Of a stretch of 64,000 nucleotides of DNA, positions 16,567-27,269 are shown piece by piece. Positions within the stretch are counted from its first letter, which is position 1. The number at the start of each line of letters is the position of its first letter. The stretch spans positions 86,720 through 150,719 of the forward strand of contig LT635553.1 of NCBI GenBank assembly GCA_900120395.1. The letters run 5' to 3'. The stretch comes from Porphyromonadaceae bacterium FC4. Lineage in GTDB: Bacteria > Bacteroidota > Bacteroidia > Bacteroidales > Porphyromonadaceae. The position numbers were made by a program, and so were the translations under genes. The notes beneath the pieces were generated by a model, which worked only from the letters and a program-made list of their open reading frames with translations, ran no database searches and was not told the DNA's origin.

Positions 16567-19194
16567 ATGAAGACAGTAAAAGAGATACGACAGGCCTACC
16601 TCGATTTTTTTGAGAAAAAAGGTCACCACATTGTTCCATCCGCACCTATGGTGATCAAGGATGACCCGACCCTGATGTTTACCAACGCAGGGATGAACCA
16701 GTTCAAGGACATCATCCTGGGCAATGCTCCCATCAAGTATCCGCGTGTGGCGGACAGCCAGAAGTGTCTGCGCGTGAGCGGTAAGCACAACGACCTGGAG
16801 GAGGTGGGTAAGGATACGTACCACCACACCATGTTTGAGATGCTGGGCAACTGGTCTTTTGGTGACTACTTCAAGGCGGAGATCATCCCCTGGGCGTGGG
16901 AGTTACTGACCAAGGTGTACGAGATCCCTGAGGATCGTCTGTACGTGACGGTATTCGAGGGCGCACCGGCTGAGGGATTGGAGCGTGACGAGGAGGCGAG
17001 CAGCTACTGGGGTAAGCTCCTGCCTGCGGATCGGATCATTGACGGGAACAAGCACGATAACTTCTGGGAGATGGGTGACGCCGGCCCCTGTGGTCCCTGC
17101 TCCGAGATCCACGTGGATCTGCGTCCGGAGAGCGAGCGGGCTCGGGTGGATGGGAAGAGCCTGGTGAACAAAGATCACCCTCAGGTCATTGAGATCTGGA
17201 ACCTTGTCTTCATGCAGTACAATCGTCTCGCAGATGGCACGCTGGAGCCGCTACCCAATAAGGTGATCGATACCGGCATGGGGCTGGAGCGTCTCTGTAT
17301 GGCTCTCCAGGGCAAGACGAGCAACTACGATACCGACGTCTTTCAACCTCTGATCCACAAGGTATGCCAGCTGAGCGGCATGGAGTATGGCAAAGTCGAG
17401 GAGGTCGATGTGGCCATGCGTGTCATAGCAGACCACATCCGTACGATCGCCTTTTCGATCACGGATGGTCAGCTCCCCTCCAACGCCAAGGCCGGCTACG
17501 TGATCCGCCGTATACTGAGGCGTGCCGTGCGGTATGGCTACACGTTCCTCGGACTAAAGGAGCCTTTCATGTACCACCTGATCCCCACCTTGGTCGAGTC
17601 CATGGGTGAGGCGTATCCCGAGCTCAAGGCACAGGAGGAGATCATCGTGCGGGTCATCAAGCAGGAGGAGGCGACCTTCCTCAGGACCCTCTCTACCGGC
17701 ATACAGATGCTGCACAGCCACATTGACGAGATGAAGGCAGACGGGAAAAACAAGCTGGAGGGTACGGTGATCTTTGAGCTGTACGATACCTACGGCTTCC
17801 CTGCCGACCTGACGGAGCTGATCCTCGGCGAGCAGGGATTGGTGGCAGACCTGGAGGGTTTTGAGCGGGAGATGCAGAAGCAAAAGGAGCGCGCCCGCAA
17901 TGCTGCCCACATCGATGCTACCGACTGGGTACAGCTGCAGGAGGGGGAGACGCTCTTCGTAGGCTACGAAAAATCCGAGGCGGACACCGCTATCCTGCGG
18001 TATCGCCAGGTGAAGAAAAAGAATAAGACGGCGTATCAGCTGGTACTCGAGAATAGTCCTTTCTACGCAGAGATGGGCGGACAGGTGGGGGACACCGGTA
18101 CTCTTACCGGGCTGGATGACGGCGAGGTCCTCCAAGTCGTGGACACGATACGTGAAAACAACCTCCCAATCTGCGTCGTGGAGCAACTGCCCAAGGATCC
18201 GTCCCAAGCCTTTCATGCTACGATCGACCTCGGTAAGCGGCGCGCCACTGAGGCCAACCACTCCGGCACGCACCTCCTACACTTGGCACTGCGTCAGGTA
18301 CTGGGCGACCACGTGGAGCAAAAAGGATCGTACGTATCGCCCACGGAGCTTCGCTTCGACTTCTCACACTTCTCCAAGCTCACAGACGAGGAGATTCGCA
18401 GAGTCGAGCAGCTGGTGACCGAGATGATCCGTGCGGACTACGGGAGGGAAGAGTTTAGAAATGTCCCCATTGCTCAGGCAAAGGAGATGGGTGCGATGGC
18501 ACTCTTTGGCGAAAAATATGGCGAGGAGGTACGGGTAATCAAGTACGGAGACTCGGTAGAGCTGTGCGGAGGTACCCACATTCCTTCGACCGGTATGATC
18601 GGGACCTTTAGGATCATCAGCGAAGGGTCCATCGCTGCCGGCATCCGCCGTATACAGGCGGTGACAGCCAGAGGTGCCGAGGAGTACCTCTACAGCCAGG
18701 CAGACGAGCTGACCGCCATCAAGGAGCTGCTCAACGGCAGCAACACCGAGGCAGCCCTCCGAAAGCTCATCGAAGAGAACAGCGAGCTAAAGAAACAGGT
18801 AAAGGATGCCGAGGAGCTCCGAAAGAACGAACTCATCAAGCAGCTCAACGGACAGCCTCAGGACCACAACGGCATCAAGCTCTTTATCCCTGCCGAGAGC
18901 ATTGCTCCGGCGCTTGCCAAGGAGGTGGCGTTCGGACTAAAAGCACTTCGACCGGACGAGGACATCGCCTTCGTTGCCGGTTCGGTAGAGGGACCCAAGG
19001 CGACCCTCACGCTTTTGTTGAGCGACAGCCTGGTGGAAAAGGGACTCAACGCCGGCAATCTGGTCCGCGAAGCAGCCAAGCTCATCCAGGGTGGTGGCGG
19101 CGGACAGCCGGGCTTTGCCACAGCCGGTGGTAAAAACCCCTCCGGTCTCAACGATGCCCTCAATAAGCTAAAAGAATTGCTCCGGCTCCCATGA
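16567..19194 (+). CDS. alaS: Alanyl-tRNA synthetase
   Basis: 875 residues, the full bacterial length. The N-terminal class II core includes [16 protein letters not shown] and [10 protein letters not shown]. The editing domain has the zinc motif NHSGTHLLH and the [10 protein letters not shown] box. The C-Ala domain is present ([15 protein letters not shown]). It charges tRNA-Ala and edits Ser/Gly mischarging. The stop overlaps the aroB start (ATGA at 19191-19194), so alaS heads a three-gene overlapping operon. Confidence 0.98.
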   Translation: MKTVKEIRQAYLDFFEKKGHHIVPSAPMVIKDDPTLMFTNAGMNQFKDIILGNAPIKYPRVADSQKCLRVSGKHNDLEEVGKDTYHHTMFEMLGNWSFGDYFKAEIIPWAWELLTKVYEIPEDRLYVTVFEGAPAEGLERDEEASSYWGKLLPADRIIDGNKHDNFWEMGDAGPCGPCSEIHVDLRPESERARVDGKSLVNKDHPQVIEIWNLVFMQYNRLADGTLEPLPNKVIDTGMGLERLCMALQGKTSNYDTDVFQPLIHKVCQLSGMEYGKVEEVDVAMRVIADHIRTIAFSITDGQLPSNAKAGYVIRRILRRAVRYGYTFLGLKEPFMYHLIPTLVESMGEAYPELKAQEEIIVRVIKQEEATFLRTLSTGIQMLHSHIDEMKADGKNKLEGTVIFELYDTYGFPADLTELILGEQGLVADLEGFEREMQKQKERARNAAHIDATDWVQLQEGETLFVGYEKSEADTAILRYRQVKKKNKTAYQLVLENSPFYAEMGGQVGDTGTLTGLDDGEVLQVVDTIRENNLPICVVEQLPKDPSQAFHATIDLGKRRATEANHSGTHLLHLALRQVLGDHVEQKGSYVSPTELRFDFSHFSKLTDEEIRRVEQLVTEMIRADYGREEFRNVPIAQAKEMGAMALFGEKYGEEVRVIKYGDSVELCGGTHIPSTGMIGTFRIISEGSIAAGIRRIQAVTARGAEEYLYSQADELTAIKELLNGSNTEAALRKLIEENSELKKQVKDAEELRKNELIKQLNGQPQDHNGIKLFIPAESIAPALAKEVAFGLKALRPDEDIAFVAGSVEGPKATLTLLLSDSLVEKGLNAGNLVREAAKLIQGGGGGQPGFATAGGKNPSGLNDALNKLKELLRLP

Positions 19195-20240
19195 CCGACT
19201 ACAGGCTGGTAGAGACACGGGAAGAACTGATCCGAGAGGTTCGGGACTACCTTAGTGACTTTACCGGCGGAGGCTCCGCACAAGTACTACTCCTTGCTGA
19301 CGAATACACACAGCGAGTGCTGCCGGAGTTTCCGGCCGACTTGGTCGTGGCTCAGGGCGAAGCGTGCAAGAACCTCGAGAGTGCCGAGCGCATCTGGCGA
19401 GAGCTTGCCAAGCGGAGCTTTACCCGCGACGACCTCCTACTCGCCATCGGTGGAGGGTCGGTCAGCGACCTGTGTGGCTTTGCTGCGGCGAACTACAAGC
19501 GGGGCTGCAGGGTCGCCTACATCCCCACGACACTCCTGGCACTGGTGGATGCGTCCATAGGAGGTAAGTGCGCCATCAATCTGTCTCTGGAGGGGGCAGA
19601 AAAGAGGACGGTCAAAAACATCATCGGGACGTTCTATGACCCTACGGTCGTCTTTGGCTGCACCGAGCTGGCTACAGCCCCCGAGTCGCTCTTCACGGAG
19701 GGAATGGGAGAGGTCATCAAGTACTGTTGCCTCTTTGACCCTCATCCGATGGCGACACTGGAGCAGTCCGGCGACCTAACCAAGCTACTCCGCCGCTGCA
19801 TAGACTACAAAAGAGCGATCGTGGAGCAAGACCCCTACGATCGGTCCGTCCGCCAGTACCTCAACCTTGGCCACACTGTAGCCCACGCCCTGGAGGGTCA
19901 GGCTCTCGCAGGGGACAAACCTATACCTCACGGTACGGCAGTGGCGGCAGGTCTGGTCATCGAGGGCTACTTTTCATACGTTCTGCAGGGGTTTTCCCAG
20001 CACCATCTGCTTCAGCTGGGCGAACTGGTACGGGAGCGCATCCCCACCGTTCGCTACGCGTGCAGCGACTACGACAGTCTGTGGGCACACGCCCGCCAGG
20101 ACAAGAAAAACAGCCCGCTCCGGGAGACCGTCACCTGCACCCTCCTCAAGGACTTTGGCACGCCGGTATACGGCAATCGGGTGGACCGAAAACTCTGGGA
20201 CGAAGGACTTGACTTTTACAAAGATCTGATGAAGGTATGA
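19191..20240 (+). CDS. aroB: 3-dehydroquinate synthase
   Basis: 349 residues. NAD-binding [11 protein letters not shown], then [21 protein letters not shown], and zinc ligands in the E...H...H pattern, with GHTVAHALE and the later HGTAVAAGL. It converts DAHP to 3-dehydroquinate in the shikimate pathway; aroA (EPSP synthase) lies separately at 51.6 kb. It overlaps both neighbours by 4 bp. Confidence 0.95.
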   Translation: MTDYRLVETREELIREVRDYLSDFTGGGSAQVLLLADEYTQRVLPEFPADLVVAQGEACKNLESAERIWRELAKRSFTRDDLLLAIGGGSVSDLCGFAAANYKRGCRVAYIPTTLLALVDASIGGKCAINLSLEGAEKRTVKNIIGTFYDPTVVFGCTELATAPESLFTEGMGEVIKYCCLFDPHPMATLEQSGDLTKLLRRCIDYKRAIVEQDPYDRSVRQYLNLGHTVAHALEGQALAGDKPIPHGTAVAAGLVIEGYFSYVLQGFSQHHLLQLGELVRERIPTVRYACSDYDSLWAHARQDKKNSPLRETVTCTLLKDFGTPVYGNRVDRKLWDEGLDFYKDLMKV

Positions 20241-22474
20241 GCCAGCGCATAGTCGGTCTCCTATTGCTCCTCATCTGTACCGCCACTGTTGCTGTCGGAC
20301 AGCAGCGGATGAGCGGAGAGGGTGACTGGAGCGACGAAGGCTGGCAGGGCGACCTGGGCATCTTTTGGGAGGAAAAGGGACTCCTCCGCTACCGGGACGA
20401 TGGCAAAGCCGGCAGCGCCATGCTCTTCAAGACCTACACACGCGGACTCTCCGACCTACTCTACTGGGAGACTCAGACCCGATTTGAGGCGGTACCTACT
20501 GCGAGCAACCACTTCATCTGGACCCTCTTTTTCGAAAAACAGGGAGAGAGCCTGTACGCCTACTGCATCGAGCCGGAGCCCCGGGGTACCGGCGTGGCTC
20601 TCACGCAGTACAAGGCAAACCCCGCCTACACCGGCTATACCGACCGACGAGTACTGGAGACCCTTCGGCTGGACAACCCCGCAGTCGCCTGGAGCAGCCT
20701 CATCCTCCAAGCCCTCTTCACCGTCGAGGATGGGTTGCGGATGACCGCCATCCTCCCCGATGGCAGGGCGATAAGCACCGACTTCATCATCCCCCGGGGT
20801 GGTGAGCTCATACCGAGGATGGCACTCCATACACGCTTCTCGGCACAAAAGAAACTAAGCTACGCCTGGATGCTGCCCACCGTCTCCACCACTCTGGGTA
20901 CCGGCAGCACGGATCTCCGATATACGGATATAGAGGTCTTCGACGAGGGGCGGATCGTCATCCGTCTCGACCGACCGGTGCGCATCGATCAGGCTGTGGC
21001 GACGGTCAGTGGCACGCCGGTGTCCATCACCATGGGGCAGACCTCGAGCGAGATCATCCTTACCCTCCCCTTTGCCTTCACCGGAGGGACGCGCTACCCG
21101 GTCAGCATCAGCCGGCTGATTGATCTAAAAGGCACCGCTCATGACCTCGCTTTTGACATCGGGGCAGAGAGCGACGAGCCCGGTGATCCTGCTCCCGAAG
21201 CCTCCGGCATCTTCATCACCGAAGTGATGGCAAGTCCGCCGGAGAGCGGTCCGCTCAACGGTGCCAAGTACATAGAGCTCTATAACAACACCTCCGAGAC
21301 CATCCCCCTGCAGGCACTGCAGTTGCACTACAAGGGTCAGCGCTTCCGCCTGCCTGCCACCCCTCTCGCACCCTACAGCTACGCCCTACTCTACCCACTC
21401 GGATCCAACCCCTCCGACCTTGGCGTACAGGTGCCGATGCTCGAGTTTCCCGCACTCTCCGGCAGCTTTTTCCTCAGCCTGGAGGAGGTGTCGACCGGTG
21501 AGGCACTCGACCGGATCCACTTCTCGCCTGCCCTGTATGGCGAAGGGGTACCTGCCGGTGGAGCGTCGGTGGAGCGGGTAGCGCTCCGACCGGCTGAGTG
21601 GCGACGCTCCGACTCCCCCACCGGAGGGACGCCCGGCAAACCCACCGCCATGAAAGCCCACCAAGCGGTAGAAAAGGGCACCGTCATCATCAACGAACTA
21701 ATGCTCTCCCCGGAGCCGACCGGCGAAAAGTACATCGAGCTGCTCAATACCTCCGACAGCCCCATCGAGCTCAGCGACCTCTACCTCTCCTACAAAAACA
21801 GCCCCACCGCTTCGCCCAAAAGCTGGCTCCTCGTCACGACACCACGCACCATCCCCGCCGGAGGCTATACGGTGCTCTGTCCCTACCCAGAGGCTCTGCC
21901 ACGGCTACACGACCACACCGATCGGGAGACCTACGTGGAGCGAATCGACTTTCCACCCCTCAGCCCTACCTACACCGAGGTGGCACTAATGAGCCACAAG
22001 GGACACACCCCCATCGACAACGCCATCTACCGCCGTCAGTGGCTGGGCGACACCTCCGCCGACCGCAGCCGCCACTCCCTGGAGCGCATCTCGCCCGGTA
22101 AGGACGGCACCCGGCGCTCCGCCTGGTCGCGCTCCTCCGTAGGTGGCACGCCCGGTGTGCGCAACCAACCTCTGAATGCTACCCCCACCCCGGATGCCGA
22201 GTGGCCCGATGATCCCCACCTCTCGCTTGACGACCTGATCCGCCTGGCGCCCCTCTACTCCGATAGGCTGACACTGGAGCTCTTTCACCTCAGCGGCAGT
22301 CCCGTCCTCCGTGCAGACAAGAAGGATGCCGAGAAGCTCCTCCACGAGCTCATGCAAAACAGCGCACCCCTGCCCACCACCATCTACATCATCCGAGCCA
22401 CCATCACGCCGACAGAGGAAGGCTTGCAGCCCCTCACCTACACCTCTAAGTGGCTGCATACCCCGACACTCTGA
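20237..22474 (+). CDS. Secreted protein with two lamin-tail domains
   Basis: 745 residues with a signal peptide (cleavage near AVGQQ, residue 21). The N-terminal 200 residues are rich in Trp and Tyr and look like a beta-sandwich. After a bacterial Ig-like segment there are two lamin-tail (LTD) repeats: ITEVMASPP..KYIELYNNT (about 325-460) and INELMLSPEPTGEKYIELLN (about 480-640, quoted in part). LTD proteins in Bacteroidetes are exported and often surface-linked; the role is unknown. The C-terminus has no obvious type IX sorting tail. The ATG overlaps the aroB stop, so this envelope protein is co-transcribed with alaS and aroB. The stop is 7 bp before the left flank of repeat copy 3. Confidence 0.85.
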   Translation: MSQRIVGLLLLLICTATVAVGQQRMSGEGDWSDEGWQGDLGIFWEEKGLLRYRDDGKAGSAMLFKTYTRGLSDLLYWETQTRFEAVPTASNHFIWTLFFEKQGESLYAYCIEPEPRGTGVALTQYKANPAYTGYTDRRVLETLRLDNPAVAWSSLILQALFTVEDGLRMTAILPDGRAISTDFIIPRGGELIPRMALHTRFSAQKKLSYAWMLPTVSTTLGTGSTDLRYTDIEVFDEGRIVIRLDRPVRIDQAVATVSGTPVSITMGQTSSEIILTLPFAFTGGTRYPVSISRLIDLKGTAHDLAFDIGAESDEPGDPAPEASGIFITEVMASPPESGPLNGAKYIELYNNTSETIPLQALQLHYKGQRFRLPATPLAPYSYALLYPLGSNPSDLGVQVPMLEFPALSGSFFLSLEEVSTGEALDRIHFSPALYGEGVPAGGASVERVALRPAEWRRSDSPTGGTPGKPTAMKAHQAVEKGTVIINELMLSPEPTGEKYIELLNTSDSPIELSDLYLSYKNSPTASPKSWLLVTTPRTIPAGGYTVLCPYPEALPRLHDHTDRETYVERIDFPPLSPTYTEVALMSHKGHTPIDNAIYRRQWLGDTSADRSRHSLERISPGKDGTRRSAWSRSSVGGTPGVRNQPLNATPTPDAEWPDDPHLSLDDLIRLAPLYSDRLTLELFHLSGSPVLRADKKDAEKLLHELMQNSAPLPTTIYIIRATITPTEEGLQPLTYTSKWLHTPTL

Positions 22475-22480
22475 GCCACC

Positions 22481-22660
22481 TCCATTTTTCTGCTATGGAT
22501 CTGAGCAAAAAATGGGACGGCTAATCGCCAAAAGTTTCCAGTAGGAAAGAAAACGATTTGACGGATAGAAGAGAAATGTTTCCAGTAGGAAACTTTTTGC
22601 TACTATCCGTCTAATTTTTTGAGACGACTATCCATCTGTTTTTCAACAACATATGGAGCC
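22481..22660 (+). repeat. Interspersed hairpin repeat, copy 3
   Basis: Core 22505-22621. Left arm GCAAAAAATGGGACGG, two hairpin cores GTTTCCAGTAGGAAA, an internal TTTGACGGATAGAAGAG box, then an inverted third box, CTACTATCCGTC followed by TTTTTTG. The right flank contains ATCTGTTTTTCA and CATATGGAGCC (also seen at copy 9). It lies between the lamin-tail gene and ftsA, both on the plus strand. No other terminator is seen here for the alaS operon. Confidence 0.9.
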
Positions 22661-22807
22661 CGAAAATAGGATCGGAGAAAGGGTCGGTGACAGAGGTGTG
22701 GACCCCATCCTCTTTTTGCATAAAGTAAGGGAAGTACATCCGTGCGGTGCGAATACAATTGCCCCAAGATTAGCGGGCAGGTACCTACATCATTGGTAGA
22801 AAATGAG

Positions 22808-22815
22808 TACCTTTG
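22808..22815 (+). promoter_or_regulatory. Candidate -7 promoter element of ftsA-ftsZ
   Basis: TACCTTTG is a perfect TAnnTTTG match, 41 bp before the ftsA ATG. The -33 region is not clear. Confidence 0.5.
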
Positions 22816-22855
22816 GAGGAAGTAAAAAATACAGATCACAACGAATATACGCTCA

Positions 22856-24277
22856 ATGCAAACCGATAAGTACTCCGTAGTCGTGGTAGACCTCGGCACG
22901 GACAAGATCAAGGCAGCCCTGGCGGAAAAACTTCCGGACGGTACACTGGATATCCTCGAGCGTACCGAGATACCGGCGGAGGGGTGTATCCTCCGCGGCG
23001 GCGTCTACAACCAGAGGGTAACGGCTGAGAAGCTGGGAGTATTGCTTCGTGAGCTGGAGGAAGCCACCGAAGGCACCCGGCGCATCACCCGCATCTACAC
23101 CTGTATTGGCGGACAGGGTCTGCGCAGCAAGATTGAGGAGCTGGACCTGCCCTTTCCGGACGAACGTGAGATCACCGCTGAGGACCTCAACGACCTCAGC
23201 CATACCCTCCAGAGCGACCCCGAGGACAGCCTCTACGCCACACTGGATACCGTAGACCCGCTCTATCATGTCAATGGGAACCTCACCGATGACCCCATCG
23301 GCATCAAGGCCAAGAGCCTGAGGGTGCGCAGCCAGAGAATACTGGCGAAGAAGCAACTCCCCGACAACCTACACGACGTGGTGGAGGATAAGCTTGGGCT
23401 GCAGATGGAGGAGATCATGGTCTCCCCGATCATCTTGGGCAATACTTTCCTCACCAAAGAGCAAAAGAAGCTGGGTAGTGCGGTCATCGACTTTGGCTGC
23501 GGCTGCACCTCTGTGGCACTGTACAACAACGGTGTCCTGGCAGGACTGCGTACCTTCCCCCTCGGATCCCAAAACATCACCCTCGACCTCACGGCACTCC
23601 ACATAGGTCTGTCCGAGGCGGAGCGCGTCAAGAAAAACGACGGATCAGCCGATGCTGGCAAGGCTCAGGACGAGAAGGTGCTGGTCAAAAATGCGGACGA
23701 GAGATCCAGCAGAGAGATCCCCCTCTACGAGATCAACCAGTATGTGGAGGCACGCACCAGAGAGATCGTGGACAATATCACCGCTTTTGTACACGAAGTA
23801 CTGGGCAAAAACGGTCTCCCCGGAGGAGTCGTGCTGACCGGCGGAGGGTCTAAGCTCAAGGAACTCCCACAGCTGGTCACGAACGCCCTGCAGACGAAAG
23901 TGGAGCTTTCGACCAAGACCGACGACCTCGGCAATACGTTCTACATCGCCAATCCCGAGTGGAACCTTGTCTACAGCATGTGTCTCGCTGCCAACACCCC
24001 TTGTACCGACGAGGTAGAGGAGGAGCCGGAGCTGCCGACGACCCCACCGGTCACCGATTTTCCCGAGGATAGTGAGCAGCCGGAGCAACAGCCGCTGATA
24101 CCGGAGGACGAACTGGGCGAACGCGTCAGGAAGGAAGCCTCTACCAACGCATCCCCCCACCCTTCCAAAAGAAGAAAGAAGAAGGCAGAGCAGCAGAGCA
24201 GCGGCAGTTTTCGCGGCTGGCTACAGGGTGTTTTGGCACCGATAATGCCGCCCGAGGAAGACGAAGACGAAGAATAA
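22856..24277 (+). CDS. ftsA: Cell division protein FtsA
   Basis: 473 residues, actin-like ATPase that tethers FtsZ to the membrane. Phosphate 1 motif VVVDLGTDKIKAAL, SHS2 region (about 85-160), phosphate 2 VIDFGCGCTSVALY and adenosine motif VVLTGGGSKLKEL. After an acidic Pro/Glu linker (about 385-435), the C-terminus ends in an amphipathic membrane-targeting helix (SFRGWLQGVLAPIM) plus an acidic tail. It is followed by ftsZ after 13 bp. Unlike the usual Bacteroidetes dcw order, murC and ftsQ are not directly upstream. Confidence 0.93.
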   Translation: MQTDKYSVVVVDLGTDKIKAALAEKLPDGTLDILERTEIPAEGCILRGGVYNQRVTAEKLGVLLRELEEATEGTRRITRIYTCIGGQGLRSKIEELDLPFPDEREITAEDLNDLSHTLQSDPEDSLYATLDTVDPLYHVNGNLTDDPIGIKAKSLRVRSQRILAKKQLPDNLHDVVEDKLGLQMEEIMVSPIILGNTFLTKEQKKLGSAVIDFGCGCTSVALYNNGVLAGLRTFPLGSQNITLDLTALHIGLSEAERVKKNDGSADAGKAQDEKVLVKNADERSSREIPLYEINQYVEARTREIVDNITAFVHEVLGKNGLPGGVVLTGGGSKLKELPQLVTNALQTKVELSTKTDDLGNTFYIANPEWNLVYSMCLAANTPCTDEVEEEPELPTTPPVTDFPEDSEQPEQQPLIPEDELGERVRKEASTNASPHPSKRRKKKAEQQSSGSFRGWLQGVLAPIMPPEEDEDEE

Positions 24278-24290
24278 TGCGAATGTAGCT

Positions 24291-25631
24291 ATGAACGACG
24301 AACTACTCAAGATAGAAAGCCGGACCTACACAGACCCCACCATCATCAAGGTGATAGGCGTAGGAGGTGGCGGTGGCAATGCCGTCAACTACATGTACTC
24401 ACAGGATGTCAAAAACGTCTCCTACCTGCTCTGTAATACAGACCGGCAGCACCTGCAGAAGTGCAGCATACCCGATACCATCGTCATCGGTGAGAAGCTG
24501 ACCGGAGGACTGGGCGCCGGAAACGACCCGGAGATCGCCAAGGCAGCAGCCGAAGAGAGTAAAGAGGCAATCCAAGAGGCCCTCAACGACGGCACCCGGA
24601 TGGTATTCATCACTGCCGGAATGGGGGGTGGTACCGGTACCGGAGCAGCACCTGTCATCGCTCGCGTAGCCAAGGATATGGGGATCTTGACGGTGGGTAT
24701 TGTCACCATTCCCTTCCTCTTCGAGGGCGAACGCAAGATATACCAGGCGATCCGAGGGGTGGAAGAGCTCCAGAAGAACGTTGATGCCATACTGGTCGTC
24801 CAGAACGAACTGCTCTACAAAGTGTACCCGGACCTGACCGTATCCGAAGCTTTCAAGCGCGCTGACGAGACTCTCACGACCAGCGCCCGCTCTATATCGG
24901 AGTTGATTACTCTACCGGCTGTGATGAATGTCGACTTTGCCGACGTTCGTACGACCCTCAAAGACGGAGGCGTTAGTATCATCACCCGAGGGTTTTCATC
25001 CAAGTCCGAGGGCATACGGGTGGCTATTGACCGCGCGCTCAATTCACCCTTGGTCAATACAACCAACTTCGACAAGGCCACCCGAGTACTCTTTCTCCTC
25101 ACCTACAAGAGTGGTTTCGAACCAAAAGCCGAGGTGGTCAACGATCTCCGTCGTACTACGGATTCCATCAAAGCGGACTTCAACTTCATCTGGGGCTATA
25201 GCGAACGTGAGGACGAGTACATGGAGGACGAGCTGGGTATCACCATCCTAGCCAGTGGATTTGGCCAGGAAGAGCTGCACCTCGACGACTATACGATGGC
25301 AGAGCGGGAGGAGAAGATCCGCATCTGGTACCCCGAGAGCATGAAGAGTGGCAGCACCTACTCCAAGTACGGCTCCGTCATCTTCACCGAGGAAGAGCTG
25401 GACGACGACACCTTCATTGCACTGGTCAGCGACAAGCCCACCCTCACCAGGCGCGAGGAAGACCTGACTCGCTACCGAAATGTCATGAACCCCGCAGCGC
25501 ACAAAGCCCGCAAGCAAGACTTTGCTCCGGTGCACCATACTCCGGAAAATAAGCGTAGCGACGACGGACCACAGACCATCGACTCGACGCTGATCCGCTT
25601 TGGGATCAACTTTGATAACGACAAGAAATAA
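24291..25631 (+). CDS. ftsZ: Cell division GTPase FtsZ
   Basis: 446 residues. Tubulin-type GTP-binding motifs: GVGGGGGNAVNYM at the N-terminus and the signature AGMGGGTGTGAAPVIA. The T7-loop region contains NVDFADVRT. The polymer-forming core ends near residue 325, followed by a long variable linker. It assembles the Z ring. Co-transcribed with ftsA and probably with yqeY 8 bp downstream. Confidence 0.97.
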   Translation: MNDELLKIESRTYTDPTIIKVIGVGGGGGNAVNYMYSQDVKNVSYLLCNTDRQHLQKCSIPDTIVIGEKLTGGLGAGNDPEIAKAAAEESKEAIQEALNDGTRMVFITAGMGGGTGTGAAPVIARVAKDMGILTVGIVTIPFLFEGERKIYQAIRGVEELQKNVDAILVVQNELLYKVYPDLTVSEAFKRADETLTTSARSISELITLPAVMNVDFADVRTTLKDGGVSIITRGFSSKSEGIRVAIDRALNSPLVNTTNFDKATRVLFLLTYKSGFEPKAEVVNDLRRTTDSIKADFNFIWGYSEREDEYMEDELGITILASGFGQEELHLDDYTMAEREEKIRIWYPESMKSGSTYSKYGSVIFTEEELDDDTFIALVSDKPTLTRREEDLTRYRNVMNPAAHKARKQDFAPVHHTPENKRSDDGPQTIDSTLIRFGINFDNDKK

Positions 25632-25639
25632 CGAACACA

Positions 25640-26092
25640 ATGGCACTATTTGACCAAATAAATCAGCAAATAAAAGAAGCTATGCTGGCTCGCGATCATG
25701 CCCGCCTGGAAGCTCTGAGAGGCATCAAAAAGGAGTTTTTGGAAGCCAATACCGCTCCCGGTCACAAAGGTGAGCTAACGGACGAAGAGGCCATCAAGAT
25801 CATCAGCAAACTCCTCAAGCAACGCGAGGATAGCGCAGCTATCTATCGGGAAAACAACCGTCCGGACCTTGCCGAGGAAGACGAAGCAGAGGCTGCCATC
25901 TATCGGGAGTTTCTGCCCACACCGCTGACCGAAGAAGAGATCCGCGAACGGGTGAAGGAGATCGTCGCACGCCTAGGAGTCAGCGACATGAAAGGCATGG
26001 GGCAAGTGATGGGCGTGGCTACCAAAGAGCTGGCAGGCAAAGCCGACGGCAAGTCCATCTCTACGGCGGTACGCTCGATACTCCAGGGCTGA
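25640..26092 (+). CDS. GatB/YqeY-domain protein
   Basis: 150 residues, full length for the YqeY family. Features: MLARDHARLEALRGIKKEF, AAIYRENNRPDLAEEDEAE and GMGQVMGVATKELAGKADGK. It resembles the C-terminal tRNA-binding part of GatB and may help tRNA-dependent amidation, but the free-standing form has no proven function. It follows ftsZ closely, an arrangement also known in other Bacteroidetes. Confidence 0.92.
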   Translation: MALFDQINQQIKEAMLARDHARLEALRGIKKEFLEANTAPGHKGELTDEEAIKIISKLLKQREDSAAIYRENNRPDLAEEDEAEAAIYREFLPTPLTEEEIRERVKEIVARLGVSDMKGMGQVMGVATKELAGKADGKSISTAVRSILQG

Positions 26093-26155
26093 AACAGGAT
26101 CTCTAAAAGGCTAAGCTGGGACAAAGACTTAGCCAAGACCGGACCGGAAAAACAG

Positions 26156-27139
26156 TTGAAAATAGGCTCTATCGACCTCGGGACCAATCCCGTCGTGCTG
26201 GCACCCATGGAGGATGTCACGGATCAGGCTTTCAGGCTCATGTGCCGAAAGTTTGGTTCCGCACTGGTGTACACCGAGTTTGTCAGCGCAGATGCCATTG
26301 TCCGAAGCATACGCTCCACCCTCTCCAAGATGACGGTATCGGACGAAGAACGCCCTGTAGCCATCCAGATTTACGGCAAAGAGCCCGAAGTGATGGCAGA
26401 GGCAGCGCAAATAACAGAGGCAGCCGGTCCGGACATTATTGACATCAACTTTGGCTGTCCCGTGAAGCGTGTCGCCGGCAAAGGTGCAGGGGCAGGACTG
26501 CTCCTCGACGTCCCGCGTATGCTGGCGATCACACGAGCCGTGACAGACGCCGTACAGCTACCGGTGACTGTCAAGACCCGCCTCGGGTGGGATGCCGACC
26601 ACATCATCATAGAGGAGCTTGCCGAGCAGCTACAGGATGCGGGTGCCCAAGCCCTCACTATCCACGGACGCACGCGCAAGCAGATGTACAAGGGCAGCGC
26701 AGACTGGGCTCCGATAGCCCGCGTGAAAGCCAACCCCCGCCTCCACATCCCCATCATCGCCAACGGCGACATCACCGACGGCGACACTGCCCTACGCTGC
26801 TACGAGCAGACCCACGCTGATGCCATCATGATCGGCAGGGGTGCCATCGGCAGGCCCTGGGTCTTCGAAGAAGTGTCCGCCGTACTTCAGGGGAAAGAAC
26901 CGCCCCGCCACGACCACGAGTGGTACCTGGATGTCCTCAAGCAACAGGTAGACGACAGCATCGCCCGCAGCGGCGAGCAGCGAGGCATCTGGCATATCCG
27001 CCGCCATCTCGCCGCCACGCCCCTTCTCAAGGGCATACCCGACTTTCGTCAACAGCGTGTAGCCATTCTTCGTGCAGAGACGCGCGAGGAGCTTTTTGAG
27101 CTCTTGGACAGCGTTCCCCCGACCTCCGAAAAGGTCTGA
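26156..27139 (+). CDS. dusB: tRNA-dihydrouridine synthase (DusB-like)
   Basis: 327 residues, FMN enzyme that reduces uridine in the tRNA D-loop. Family motifs: LAPMEDVTDQAFR, INFGCPVKRVAGKGAGAGLL with the catalytic Cys, HGRTRKQMYKGSADW and MIGRGAIGRPW. The TTG at 26156 is taken as start because the first residues (KIGSIDLGTNPV) already match the DusB N-terminus. It lies 63 bp after yqeY, likely in the same transcript. No classical terminator follows; repeat copy 4 lies 150 bp downstream. Confidence 0.92.
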   Translation: MKIGSIDLGTNPVVLAPMEDVTDQAFRLMCRKFGSALVYTEFVSADAIVRSIRSTLSKMTVSDEERPVAIQIYGKEPEVMAEAAQITEAAGPDIIDINFGCPVKRVAGKGAGAGLLLDVPRMLAITRAVTDAVQLPVTVKTRLGWDADHIIIEELAEQLQDAGAQALTIHGRTRKQMYKGSADWAPIARVKANPRLHIPIIANGDITDGDTALRCYEQTHADAIMIGRGAIGRPWVFEEVSAVLQGKEPPRHDHEWYLDVLKQQVDDSIARSGEQRGIWHIRRHLAATPLLKGIPDFRQQRVAILRAETREELFELLDSVPPTSEKV

Positions 27140-27269
27140 CCCTCCTCCTCACACCGCACCAAAATCCTCTGTGCACAGGCTCGTACTCCATACTGAGTCC
27201 TCCATCCTCCTACCCTATTGACTTAACCCGCTCACTTCTAGAAATTAAAATACACCAAAGTACCCTCTT

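Larger units (their letters stand above)
22475..22855. other. Intergenic region between the alaS operon and ftsA
   Basis: Filled by repeat copy 3 and its flanks up to about 22660, then about 150 bp of leader that holds the ftsA -7 element. No gene is seen. Confidence 0.7.
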
